From contig JASFYX010000004.1 in the NCBI GenBank assembly GCA_045046885.1, positions 1 to 64,000 on the forward strand: 64,000 nucleotides of DNA. Direction: 5' to 3'. The position numbers and the translations under genes were made by a program. The notes beneath the pieces are model-generated. The model saw nothing but the letters and a program-made list of their open reading frames with translations. It was not told where the DNA came from and made no database searches. The DNA comes from CG1-02-35-72 sp045046885 (lineage in GTDB: Bacteria; Bacteroidota; Bacteroidia; Flavobacteriales; Flavobacteriaceae). Positions 52,673 to 60,107 of the stretch are shown here, in pieces (position 1 is the first letter of the stretch; each line of letters starts with the position of its first letter).

Positions 52673-53386
52673 ATGAGTTTAATATTAAGAGTTGATGTTG
52701 ATAAGCCGTATGGTAAAAAATCTATTTCAGATAGAATTAAAAGTAAATTAAGAGAAGATTACTACCTGCCTGCATATAAAGTACTCGGTTACTTAATTGC
52801 CACAGAGAAATTCATAGTGTTTTGTAACGATAATAAAATTAAAGGAACTTTTTATTTTAGAAATTCAACTATTCCAGATAAAAAAATTATAAAACTTTTA
52901 AAAGAAGGCGGTCATGAAGTGGGTTTTCATGCAGAGAACACTTTAAATATAACTACTTTTAAAAATGAGATATTAAAATTTAAAAATAAACTTCCTGAAT
53001 TTGAAATAAAAAGTTTCACTAAACACGGCTCAGGGAAATATAAATTAGGAAGGAATCATTATCCACCTTATGAACCTTTGAGGTATCAAAAATGGGCTAA
53101 AGATCTTGGTTTAAAGTATATTTTTGGAAATGAGATTTGTAAATCAAAAATAGATTTTGATACTATAGACGGATTTTTTTCAAAAATGTTTTGGATTCAC
53201 AGGGATTATAGGGATTTCAATTTTTCTAAATTAGAAGATTTAATTGAAGAGGTTAAAAATAAAAATATCCCAATTATTATTCACCCATCTAACTTTTTTG
53301 CTAATAAAAATGTTAATCAAGATTTTAAAAGGCTAGTTTCTTTAACCAAAAAAAATAATATTTCTTGGGATTTGCCTAATTATTAA
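52673..53386 (+). CDS. Polysaccharide deacetylase-like protein (CE4/NodB fold)
   Basis: A 237-residue protein with NodB-type motifs: LRVDVDKPYG (motif 1, catalytic and metal Asp), KGTFYFRNSTIP, GGHEVGFHAENT (motif 2, His/His metal ligands), GSGKYKLGRNHYPPYE (motif 3 region) and IPIIIHPSNFF (motif 5, His). These point to a metal-dependent deacetylase acting on an N- or O-acetylated glycan. It lacks a signal peptide, so a cytoplasmic lipid-linked substrate is plausible. It is 11 nt behind the acyltransferase, and the two may modify the same glycan. The gene is very A/T rich and lies between the direct repeats. Confidence 0.83.
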   Translation: MSLILRVDVDKPYGKKSISDRIKSKLREDYYLPAYKVLGYLIATEKFIVFCNDNKIKGTFYFRNSTIPDKKIIKLLKEGGHEVGFHAENTLNITTFKNEILKFKNKLPEFEIKSFTKHGSGKYKLGRNHYPPYEPLRYQKWAKDLGLKYIFGNEICKSKIDFDTIDGFFSKMFWIHRDYRDFNFSKLEDLIEEVKNKNIPIIIHPSNFFANKNVNQDFKRLVSLTKKNNISWDLPNY

Positions 53387-53415
53387 TAAATCAGATACTT
53401 TATTGTAGTCAACCA

Positions 53416-53653
53416 ACTAACATATAAAAATAAAATTTAAATGGAAGTAAAAGACAGCAATGGTAATATTTTAAACGATGGTGATTCTGTTTACGTTATC
53501 AAAGATTTAAAGATTAAAGGGATGTCTAAAACGCTTAAACGCGGTGTCGCTATAAGAAATATTAGATTGACAAATAGTCCCGACCAAGTTGAGTGCCGTA
53601 TTGGTAAAAGCCAGATTGTATTAAAAACGTGTTTTTTGAAGAAGGCTTAAGCT
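53416..53653 (+). repeat. Direct repeat, copy B (PhnA-like gene and leader)
   Basis: Second copy of the repeat at 51264-51502, same orientation, 1.9 kb downstream. Similarity begins at ACTAACA, includes the A-rich leader and extends 3 nt past the stop codon; the flanking sequences on both outer sides are unrelated. Confidence 0.93.
53441..53650 (+). CDS. PhnA/YjdM-like C-terminal domain protein, copy B
   Basis: A 69-residue twin of the protein at 51290, with the same SH3-like PhnA/YjdM domain (DSNGNILNDGDSVYVIKDLK). It differs at residues 2, 18 and 20 only; eight of the eleven base changes are silent, so both copies look to be under constraint to stay functional. It ends the repeat-bracketed cassette and meets the DUF1697 gene tail-to-tail after 10 nt. 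Function unknown. Confidence 0.88.
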   Translation: MEVKDSNGNILNDGDSVYVIKDLKIKGMSKTLKRGVAIRNIRLTNSPDQVECRIGKSQIVLKTCFLKKA

Positions 53654-53660
53654 AGATTGC

Positions 53661-54215
53661 TTACAGCTTGTTTGCTATTCGTGCAATAGTTTTCCAATTT
53701 CTTGTAGTGATATTTTTTCCATAAAGCTTTTCTAAGTTATTCATAGCTTTTGGGGTTTTAGAAAAAGAAAGGTCTAAAATACTCAATATTGTTTTATCGC
53801 TTTTTGCAATAATTCTAAAGGCATTATCAGCGCTTTTCCAAGGTAAATCTAATTTGGTTTGTGTGTCCTTTTTTAAAAAGGAAACATACAATCTTATGTC
53901 TTTATGAATAGTGATGTCTTTAAAAGGCGTCCCCTTATATAATTGCTGAATTGTTTTAGCATTTCTAATAATAGTTGGAATAGGGAATCCAAAAGTTTTT
54001 TCCAAATGTTTTGAAACCAATTCTTCAAGACTTTCTATATTGCTATTTTTAGCATCGAAAATAACATTGCCAGAATTTAAAAGTGTCGTTATATTTTCAA
54101 AACCTAATTGCTCTAAAACTTTTTTTAAGTCAGCCATAGGTGCTTTATGATGACCACCTACGTTTATACCGCGTAAAAAGGCTATATGTTTTAAAGTAAC
54201 TTTATTGGAATTCAT
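53661..54215 (-). CDS. DUF1697 domain protein
   Basis: A 184-residue cytosolic protein of the DUF1697 family. The diagnostic N terminus is AFLRGINVGGHHKAPMADLK, followed by ITTLLNSGNVIFDAKNSNIE and LEKTFGFPIPTIIRNAKTI, and the C-terminal end has LYGKNITTRNWKTIARIANK. Structures in the family are alpha/beta but no activity is known to me. It is a single gene on the minus strand, convergent with the PhnA-like copy B. Confidence 0.92.
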   Translation of the reverse strand: MNSNKVTLKHIAFLRGINVGGHHKAPMADLKKVLEQLGFENITTLLNSGNVIFDAKNSNIESLEELVSKHLEKTFGFPIPTIIRNAKTIQQLYKGTPFKDITIHKDIRLYVSFLKKDTQTKLDLPWKSADNAFRIIAKSDKTILSILDLSFSKTPKAMNNLEKLYGKNITTRNWKTIARIANKL

Positions 54216-54287
54216 TTAGTTGGTTTTGAATACATTCTAATTTGTACAATTAAGTAATTATACAGATTGTTAGCAACTGTATTTTTC

Positions 54288-54548
54288 TTATTTTAATCCA
54301 CTTAAGAAGTTAAGGCATTCAATGCTTATCTTTTTATCCTCATTATTGTCATTGAAGAGCTCTGTCATAAAATATTCTAATTTAATTCCAATCTTTCCAG
54401 TACTATTTTTATCATATTCCTTTATACATACAGTGAAGAGTAATGACGCTCTTTTATTTTTATTAGCCCAATAGTTTGAGTAAGTAACCATATCAGGTGT
54501 TCCAATGTAGTTATTAATTAATTTTTCAAATTTGTATCCGTAGTCCAT
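54288..54548 (-). CDS. Small hypothetical protein
   Basis: An 86-residue acidic protein without recognisable domain: GYKFEKLINNYIGTPDMVTY, then Lys/Asn-rich and hydrophobic stretches, ending LNFLSGLK. It has a plausible ATG preceded by a short A-rich segment. It resembles small antitoxin-like or immunity-like proteins in size only. It lies 72 nt upstream of DUF1697 in the same direction. The call as a real gene rests on open length and normal amino-acid composition. Confidence 0.5.
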   Translation of the reverse strand: MDYGYKFEKLINNYIGTPDMVTYSNYWANKNKRASLLFTVCIKEYDKNSTGKIGIKLEYFMTELFNDNNEDKKISIECLNFLSGLK

Positions 54549-54962
54549 AGGTTTTATTTTGTTGTTAGTAAATTGTTTTAAATTTCAGAAAAATATTTTT
54601 TCAAACAAGTTTAATTCTTTCATTTCATTATTGCTTTAATAGAATCAGTTTATCTCATTCTAGGTTTTTGTGCTTCTACCTTTCATTTTGTTTCAATAAA
54701 AAAATGCTTCTATCATTTTCTTTGTAAAGTAAAACACACACAAATATTAGCTAGTCTTATATTATTAGATTATCTTCGCAAGAGGATTGCAAATTTTTTG
54801 ATTTTAATCATTCACTATCTATTTTGTTGATGAGTTTTTAAACTGACAATCTTCACATTAGCAGACTTCATAATTTAGTTAAATTATCAGTAAACTAGTC
54901 CAAACATCAGAGTACTAATAATTAGTACGCTAGATACTTCAATGAGCGTTTAGTCTTTTTTG
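54549..54962. other. Intergenic region between divergent genes
   Basis: About 410 nt of A/T-rich sequence with no open frame of note, no RNA gene and no clear terminator. It contains the perfect interrupted palindrome listed at 54912-54928; the remainder shows only homopolymer-rich sequence. Confidence 0.6.
54912..54928. promoter_or_regulatory. Palindromic operator candidate
   Basis: GTACTAAT-A-ATTAGTAC is a perfect inverted repeat of eight bases around one central base, 35 nt before the ATG of the nucleotidyltransferase gene. The length and position are those of a dimeric repressor or activator site. The binding protein is unknown. Confidence 0.45.
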
Positions 54963-55784
54963 ATGTTATCAAAATATTTCTATATGAATAGTGATTCAGA
55001 TAATGACTGTGGTAAAAAACGCATAACTACAGCATTACTTCTTGCGGCTGGTACTGGCAGACGCCTTTTTCCTTTAACACAAAACTCACCCAAATGCCTT
55101 ACGCTAGTAAATGATAAATCGATTCTTGAAAGACTTATCAATAATTTAAAGAAACAAGGGTTTAAAAGGCTTGTAATTGTAACAGGTCACAAAAAAGAAT
55201 GTATCATGGATTATCTTGGTGAAAAGTCAGGAGACATCTGCATTGAATACATTTACAGCCCATTGTATAAAACTACAAATAACATTTATTCGCTTTGGAT
55301 GGCTCGTAATATTATAAATGAGCCTTTTGTACTTTTTGAAAGTGATTTGGTGTTAAACTCCACTTTACTTGATGATATGGTTTATCCTGACAGGATGGCT
55401 GTAGCTCTTATGCAACCTTGGCTAAATGGCACAACGGTTTCAATCAATAAGGCCAATAGGATTACTAAATTTCAAAAAGGAACAACCGATTCCTATTCTG
55501 ATATCCGATACAAAACAGTTAATATTTACAGTTTTTCTCTGTTATCGTGGCAAACCATTGTTAAAAATCTGAATCAACATATTGCTGATGGTGATGTTAA
55601 TAGCTACTACGAGACTGTTTTTGCTGAACTAACCGATATTAAAACCTTATCTTTTAAATCGGTTTCGTTTGACTATAAACCATGGTACGAAATTGATACT
55701 ATTGAAGATTTAGCGCAAGCTGAATTACTATTCCCATGGAAATTTAAAAAGTTCGCTAAATTAGAAAATGCAATGGTATCATAA
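54963..55784 (+). CDS. Nucleotidyltransferase, phosphocholine/phosphoethanolamine cytidylyltransferase-like (LicC type)
   Basis: A 273-residue nucleotidyltransferase. After a short polar N terminus comes LLLAAGTGRRLFPLTQNSPK, the nucleotide-binding loop with the Lys of LicC-like enzymes, then CLTLVNDKSILERLINNL, VIVTGHKKECIMDYLG and NNIYSLWMARNIINEPFVLF with FESDLVL as the metal-binding segment. YKPWYEIDTIEDLAQAELLF is the C-terminal signature common in CTP:phosphocholine cytidylyltransferases. With the PLP enzyme and CDP-alcohol phosphotransferase downstream, CTP and a small amino-alcohol phosphate are the likely substrates. ATG at 54963 is used; a second ATG at 54984 is possible. Confidence 0.83.
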   Translation: MLSKYFYMNSDSDNDCGKKRITTALLLAAGTGRRLFPLTQNSPKCLTLVNDKSILERLINNLKKQGFKRLVIVTGHKKECIMDYLGEKSGDICIEYIYSPLYKTTNNIYSLWMARNIINEPFVLFESDLVLNSTLLDDMVYPDRMAVALMQPWLNGTTVSINKANRITKFQKGTTDSYSDIRYKTVNIYSFSLLSWQTIVKNLNQHIADGDVNSYYETVFAELTDIKTLSFKSVSFDYKPWYEIDTIEDLAQAELLFPWKFKKFAKLENAMVS

Positions 55785-55800
55785 TATTAGGATAAACACC

Positions 55801-56907
55801 ATGGAAAGTAAATATAAAACACAAGAAGAAAAATACGAATACATTTCAAAACAACATGGTGGTTACTATCGACACAATTTTACCGACCATGCTTACTTGT
55901 ATAATTTATATTTTCCGCCAAAGGATGTATTTACACATCTAAAAGATAATATTCATAATTTGGTTTTGAACTATCCAATGGCTCAAAATGAATTAGCTGA
56001 ACTTATTGGTGATGTAATAAAGCAACCTGCAGAAAGAATTATTGTAGGAAATGGCGCTTCAGAGATTATAAAAATATTATCGAGAAGTTTAGCAAAAAAA
56101 ATAATTGTGCCAGTACCTTCCTTTAATGAATATGCTAATGCAGCACCAGAAGGGCATGTTGTGGAATTTCCACTTGAATTTCCTTCTTTTCAGCTTGATG
56201 TAGATAAATTTGCAGACGAAGCTATAAAAGTTGGTGCTGATATGGCTGTTGTGATTACACCTAATAATCCTACGTCAATGTTAGTGCCCAAAGCCGATTT
56301 AATTCGATTGGCAGAAAAACTCAAGTCCAATAATTGCATGCTTATTATCGATGAATCATTTCTTGATTTTGCCGATAATAAAGCACAAATAAGTTTGGAA
56401 CAAGATATTGACAAATATCCAAATATGGCTATTCTTAAAAGCATGAGCAAAGCCTATGGAATATGTGGACTTAGAATTGGATATATATTAACGGCTAACG
56501 CAGATTTTGCCAAGGCGGTTCGCAATGGTATTCACATTTGGAACATTAATGGATTTGCTGAAGAATTTCTTAGAATATTACCTCAGTACAAACAAGAATT
56601 TGAAGATAGCTGTGAAAAAGTTAAAATAGATAGAGATGCATTTTATAATAAGCTGTGTGCCATTAATGGGATGATTGTTTTTAAGCCCGATGCCAACTTT
56701 ATTTATTGTCGTTTACCTGATGCAGCTTTAAGTGGCCAAGAAGTAACTAAGCACCTTTTTATTGAACACAATATTTATATAAAAGATAGTGTAGGTAAAA
56801 CCCAACCCGATGCTGACCGATACATTCGGCTTGCTAGTCGAACCCAAAAGGAAAACAACATGCTAATCGATGCCTTAACGGATATTATGTACTTAAAAAG
56901 TGAATAA
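55801..56907 (+). CDS. PLP-dependent aminotransferase/decarboxylase, HisC/CobD-like
   Basis: A 368-residue fold-type I PLP enzyme of the histidinol-phosphate aminotransferase clan. Near the N terminus is KQHGGYYRHNF, recalling the HGG of CobD, the threonine-phosphate decarboxylase. Then come RIIVGNGASEIIKILSRSL, VVITPNNPTSMLV, MLIIDESFLDFAD, the Schiff-base Lys217 in ILKSMSKAYGICGLRIGYI and a C-terminal Arg in RYIRLASRTQKEN. CobD-type enzymes and a serine-phosphate decarboxylase from the same clan make amino-alcohol phosphates, which would suit the neighbours. The ATG at 55801 has the ribosome site AGGATAAACACC. The earlier in-frame start overlapping the upstream gene is rejected. Aminotransferase activity remains possible. 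Confidence 0.85.
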   Translation: MESKYKTQEEKYEYISKQHGGYYRHNFTDHAYLYNLYFPPKDVFTHLKDNIHNLVLNYPMAQNELAELIGDVIKQPAERIIVGNGASEIIKILSRSLAKKIIVPVPSFNEYANAAPEGHVVEFPLEFPSFQLDVDKFADEAIKVGADMAVVITPNNPTSMLVPKADLIRLAEKLKSNNCMLIIDESFLDFADNKAQISLEQDIDKYPNMAILKSMSKAYGICGLRIGYILTANADFAKAVRNGIHIWNINGFAEEFLRILPQYKQEFEDSCEKVKIDRDAFYNKLCAINGMIVFKPDANFIYCRLPDAALSGQEVTKHLFIEHNIYIKDSVGKTQPDADRYIRLASRTQKENNMLIDALTDIMYLKSE

Positions 56908-56908
56908 A

Positions 56909-57541
56909 ATGAATGATAATAAACAAGTAAGCGTATTCCATTTTATAAAAGATTTACCAAATATTTGCTCTCTTTTGGGCTTAATGAGTGCCATAGCAGG
57001 GATTTATTTTGCAATCCAAGGCAATTTTCAAGCGGCAATAATCGGTATTTTATGGGCGGTATTGTTCGATTGGTACGACGGTATTATTGCGCGAAAAATG
57101 AAAGGTAGAACAAAAGTACAAGGTGATTTTGGAGCTCAACTTGATTCTATGATTGATATTGTGAGCTTTGGGGTTTTTCCTGCTATTGTACTTTTAAGCT
57201 ATGGAAATTACAATATATGGTTCTTCCCAGGAGCATTTGTAATTATTGCTGCCAGTGCGATTCGATTAAGCTATTTTAATATATATGGTCTTGTTGATAG
57301 TAAAACATATAAAGGTCTTGCTCTTGATAACAATGTTCTCATTCTTGCTTTTGTTTTTTTATTAGAAAGTTTCTTCCAACATTCAACTTTTTCAATAGTT
57401 ATCTATGCACTCCTTATAATTCTGTCGGGATTTAACTTATCCTCAATCCCTACACCAAAATTTGGAGGAAAATGGATTTATGCCTTGGTTACCTATGTGT
57501 TAGGTATGACAAGTATTTTTGGATGGCTATTATTGCGTTAA
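56909..57541 (+). CDS. CDP-alcohol phosphatidyltransferase family protein
   Basis: A 210-residue membrane enzyme with six helices. The active-site motif D-G-x2-A-R-x8-G-x3-D-x3-D is present as FDWYDGIIARKMKGRTKVQGDFGAQLDSMID, given here by position (about residues 50-80), with ISFGVFP-like VSFGVFPAIVLLSYGN after it. The enzyme transfers a phospho-alcohol or a phosphatidyl group from a CDP-activated compound. In this operon the upstream genes suggest the CDP-amino-alcohol as donor and a lipid (diacylglycerol or ceramide) as acceptor. A phosphatidylserine synthase-like role is the main alternative. ATG at 56909 is 1 nt after the previous stop. Confidence 0.9.
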   Translation: MNDNKQVSVFHFIKDLPNICSLLGLMSAIAGIYFAIQGNFQAAIIGILWAVLFDWYDGIIARKMKGRTKVQGDFGAQLDSMIDIVSFGVFPAIVLLSYGNYNIWFFPGAFVIIAASAIRLSYFNIYGLVDSKTYKGLALDNNVLILAFVFLLESFFQHSTFSIVIYALLIILSGFNLSSIPTPKFGGKWIYALVTYVLGMTSIFGWLLLR

Positions 57542-57680
57542 TTATAGACTAATAACCTGAGTTCGCTGTAAGAAAACAAGTTGGGTACAGAAAATCAACA
57601 AGCTAAATTAATGGCTAATAGTAATTTGTAAATTAGATGAGAGTACAACTAAAAACTCAAAATTCAGAACTCAAAAAGCT

Positions 57681-59219
57681 TTAGCATTTTTCAAGCCAAT
57701 ATTTTGGCAATACAGCTTTAGAAATTAGAGCACTTAAATCAGAAATTTTAACACGCTCTTGTTGCATAGAATCGCGGTGTCTAATAGTAACAGTATTGTC
57801 ATTTAATGTGTCGTGGTCAACAGTAATACAGAAAGGCGTGCCAATGGTATCTTGTCTGCGATAACGACGGCCAATAGCATCTTTTTCGTCGTAAGTAACA
57901 TTAAAATCTAATTTTAAATCGGCCACAATTTTTTTAGCCACTTCGGGTAGTCCATCTTTTTTAACTAAGGGCAAAACAGCGGCTTTAAAAGGTGCTAAAA
58001 CGGCAGGTAATTTAAGAACAACACGGCTAGAGCCATCTTTTAAAGTTTCTTCTTGTAAAGCCGTAGCGTAAACGGCTAAAAACATACGGTCTAAACCAAT
58101 GGAGGTCTCTACTACGTAAGGCACATAATTTTTATTGAGCTCCGGATCAAAATATTGTAATTTTTTACCAGAGTGTTTTTGGTGACTGCTTAAATCGAAA
58201 TCAGTCCTAGAATGGATGCCTTCTAATTCTTTAAAGCCAAAGGGGAATTTAAATTCAATATCGGCTGCGGCATTGGCGTAATGTGCCAATTTATCGTGAT
58301 CGTGGAAACGGTAATTATCTTCACCTAAACCAAGTGATAAATGCCATTTTAAACGTCTTTCTTTCCAGTATTCGTACCATTTGAGTTCGTCGCCGGGGCG
58401 GACAAAAAATTGCATTTCCATTTGTTCAAATTCGCGCATTCTAAAAATAAACTGACGGGCTACAATCTCGTTTCTAAAAGCTTTACCCGTTTGGGCAATA
58501 CCAAAAGGCACTTTCATACGACTCGATTTTTGAACATTTAAAAAGTTGACAAAAATACCTTGTGCCGTTTCGGGACGTAGGTATAAATCCATAGTATTTT
58601 CGGCAGAAGCACCTAATTTTGTGCCAAACATCAAATTGAATTGCTTAACATCTGTCCAATTACGAGAACCCGACATAGGACAGGCAATTTCTAATTCTTC
58701 AATTAAAGCTTTAACATCGGCTAAGTCTTCTTTTTCAAGAGATTGCCCCATGCGTTTTAAAATGGCATCTCCTTTTTCTTTGTAACCTTTTACACGCGCA
58801 TTAGTTGCCATAAATTCGGCTTTATTAAAAGCGTCACCAAAGCGTTTGGCAGCTTTTTTGACTTCCTTTTCAATTTTATTATCGAGTTTGGCTACGTAAT
58901 CTTCTATTAAAACATCCGCACGGTAGCGTTTTTTAGAGTCTTTATTATCGATTAATGGGTCGTTAAAAGCATCTATATGGCCTGATGCTTTCCAAGTAGT
59001 GGGGTGCATAAAAATAGCAGCGTCTAATCCTACAATATTGTCGTTCATTTGCACCATAGCTTGCCACCAATAATTGCGAATATTGCGTTTGAGCTCTACA
59101 CCATTTTGTCCGTAATCGTAAACGGCACTTAAACCGTCGTAAATTTCACTCGATTGAAAAACATACCCATATTCTTTAGCGTGGGCTATTACTTTTTTGA
59201 ATTTATCTTGTTCTGCCAT
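57681..59219 (-). CDS. glyS: Glycine--tRNA ligase, homodimeric (class II)
   Basis: A 512-residue class II aminoacyl-tRNA synthetase charging tRNA-Gly. It starts MAEQDKFKKVIAHAKEYGYV, continues QSSEIYDGLSAVYDYGQNGV and contains RPETAQGIFVNFLNVQKSSR (motif 2 region), FGIAQTGKAFRNEIVARQFI, RMREFEQMEMQFFV, PYVVETSIGLDRMFLAVY (motif 3) and an anticodon-binding domain with TIGTPFCITVDHD. The frame is open 36 nt upstream, but the ATG at 59219 gives the standard N terminus. It is convergent with the lipid-headgroup operon. Confidence 0.96.
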   Translation of the reverse strand: MAEQDKFKKVIAHAKEYGYVFQSSEIYDGLSAVYDYGQNGVELKRNIRNYWWQAMVQMNDNIVGLDAAIFMHPTTWKASGHIDAFNDPLIDNKDSKKRYRADVLIEDYVAKLDNKIEKEVKKAAKRFGDAFNKAEFMATNARVKGYKEKGDAILKRMGQSLEKEDLADVKALIEELEIACPMSGSRNWTDVKQFNLMFGTKLGASAENTMDLYLRPETAQGIFVNFLNVQKSSRMKVPFGIAQTGKAFRNEIVARQFIFRMREFEQMEMQFFVRPGDELKWYEYWKERRLKWHLSLGLGEDNYRFHDHDKLAHYANAAADIEFKFPFGFKELEGIHSRTDFDLSSHQKHSGKKLQYFDPELNKNYVPYVVETSIGLDRMFLAVYATALQEETLKDGSSRVVLKLPAVLAPFKAAVLPLVKKDGLPEVAKKIVADLKLDFNVTYDEKDAIGRRYRRQDTIGTPFCITVDHDTLNDNTVTIRHRDSMQQERVKISDLSALISKAVLPKYWLEKC

Positions 59220-59356
59220 TTTATTAGTGCTGATTTTTATGCCGCTAAAATACAAATTTTAACTGTGAGACCTTATATAAAATAAGCCTTTTAAGTGTCG
59301 TAATAATTTATTAATTTTACCCTATTCCCCTCAGCAATTATAGACGTATAATTTGT

Positions 59357-60043
59357 ATGAGGCTATTTAAAGATTTATTCTACGTTTTCTTTCCAGAACG
59401 ATGTGTGTCTTGTGATGAAACATTACTCAATTCAGAAAAACTAATTTGCACCTACTGTTTACACGATTTCCCTTTTGCTAAATTTACGGATGAAGTTGGA
59501 AACAGTGTAGAAAAGTCATTTTATGGACGCGTTCCTATTCAATCGGCTACAGCTTTATTACTTTTTTACAAAAAAGGACGTGTGCAATGGCTCATCCACC
59601 AGTTAAAATATAACGGCATTCAAGAAGTTGGCGCTTATTTTGGCGATTGGTTGGGAAGTGAATTACAAAATTCTAAAAGGTTTAATGACATAGATTTTGT
59701 GGTGCCTATTCCTTTGCATCCTACAAAGTTAAAGAAAAGAGGTTATAATCAGGTAGCTAAATTTGGTAAAGCTATAGCTCAAGCTATTAATGCGCAATAT
59801 ATTGATGATAAATTGATTAAAGTGACTTCAACGGTTTCGCAAACACATAAACACCGCACAGAGCGTGTTAAAAATGTGGATGAAATTTTTACTTTAACAG
59901 ATGTAAAATACTTTGAAAACAAGCACATTTTATTGGTAGATGACGTTATTACAACAGGAGCAACTCTTGAAGTATGTTGTAACGAATTGTTAAAGACAAA
60001 ATCTATAAAAATAAGTATTGCCACACTGTCTTTTACAGCTTAA
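59357..60043 (+). CDS. ComF family phosphoribosyltransferase-like protein
   Basis: A 228-residue protein related to ComFC of naturally competent bacteria. An N-terminal zinc ribbon (Cys16, Cys19, Cys31, Cys34: CVSC and CTYC) is followed by VDFVVPIPLHPTKLKKRGYN-type sequence and the PRPP-binding motif ILLVDDVITTGATLEVC near the C terminus. Function in Bacteroidota is unclear; the homologue in Helicobacter and Bacillus assists DNA uptake. It lies alone between glyS (divergent) and the Ig-like lipoprotein gene. Confidence 0.93.
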   Translation: MRLFKDLFYVFFPERCVSCDETLLNSEKLICTYCLHDFPFAKFTDEVGNSVEKSFYGRVPIQSATALLLFYKKGRVQWLIHQLKYNGIQEVGAYFGDWLGSELQNSKRFNDIDFVVPIPLHPTKLKKRGYNQVAKFGKAIAQAINAQYIDDKLIKVTSTVSQTHKHRTERVKNVDEIFTLTDVKYFENKHILLVDDVITTGATLEVCCNELLKTKSIKISIATLSFTA

Positions 60044-60107
60044 TAAAGTGCAAAATTTAAGTTTTTATAAAGTAAAATAAATCGTTTCTTTGTATCAAAT
60101 TTAATAT

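Noticed and set aside
51503..53415. Insertion sequence or composite transposon between the direct repeats
   Set aside because: The interior holds only two metabolic genes, there is no transposase, and the repeats are themselves a gene and not terminal inverted repeats.
54549..54962. Hidden RNA gene or riboswitch in the 410-nt gap
   Set aside because: No cloverleaf, no conserved riboswitch core and no GC-rich stem could be found by eye; only the palindrome stands out.
57542..57680. Terminator between the headgroup operon and glyS
   Set aside because: The 139-nt convergent gap has no GC-containing stem followed by a T-run on either strand.
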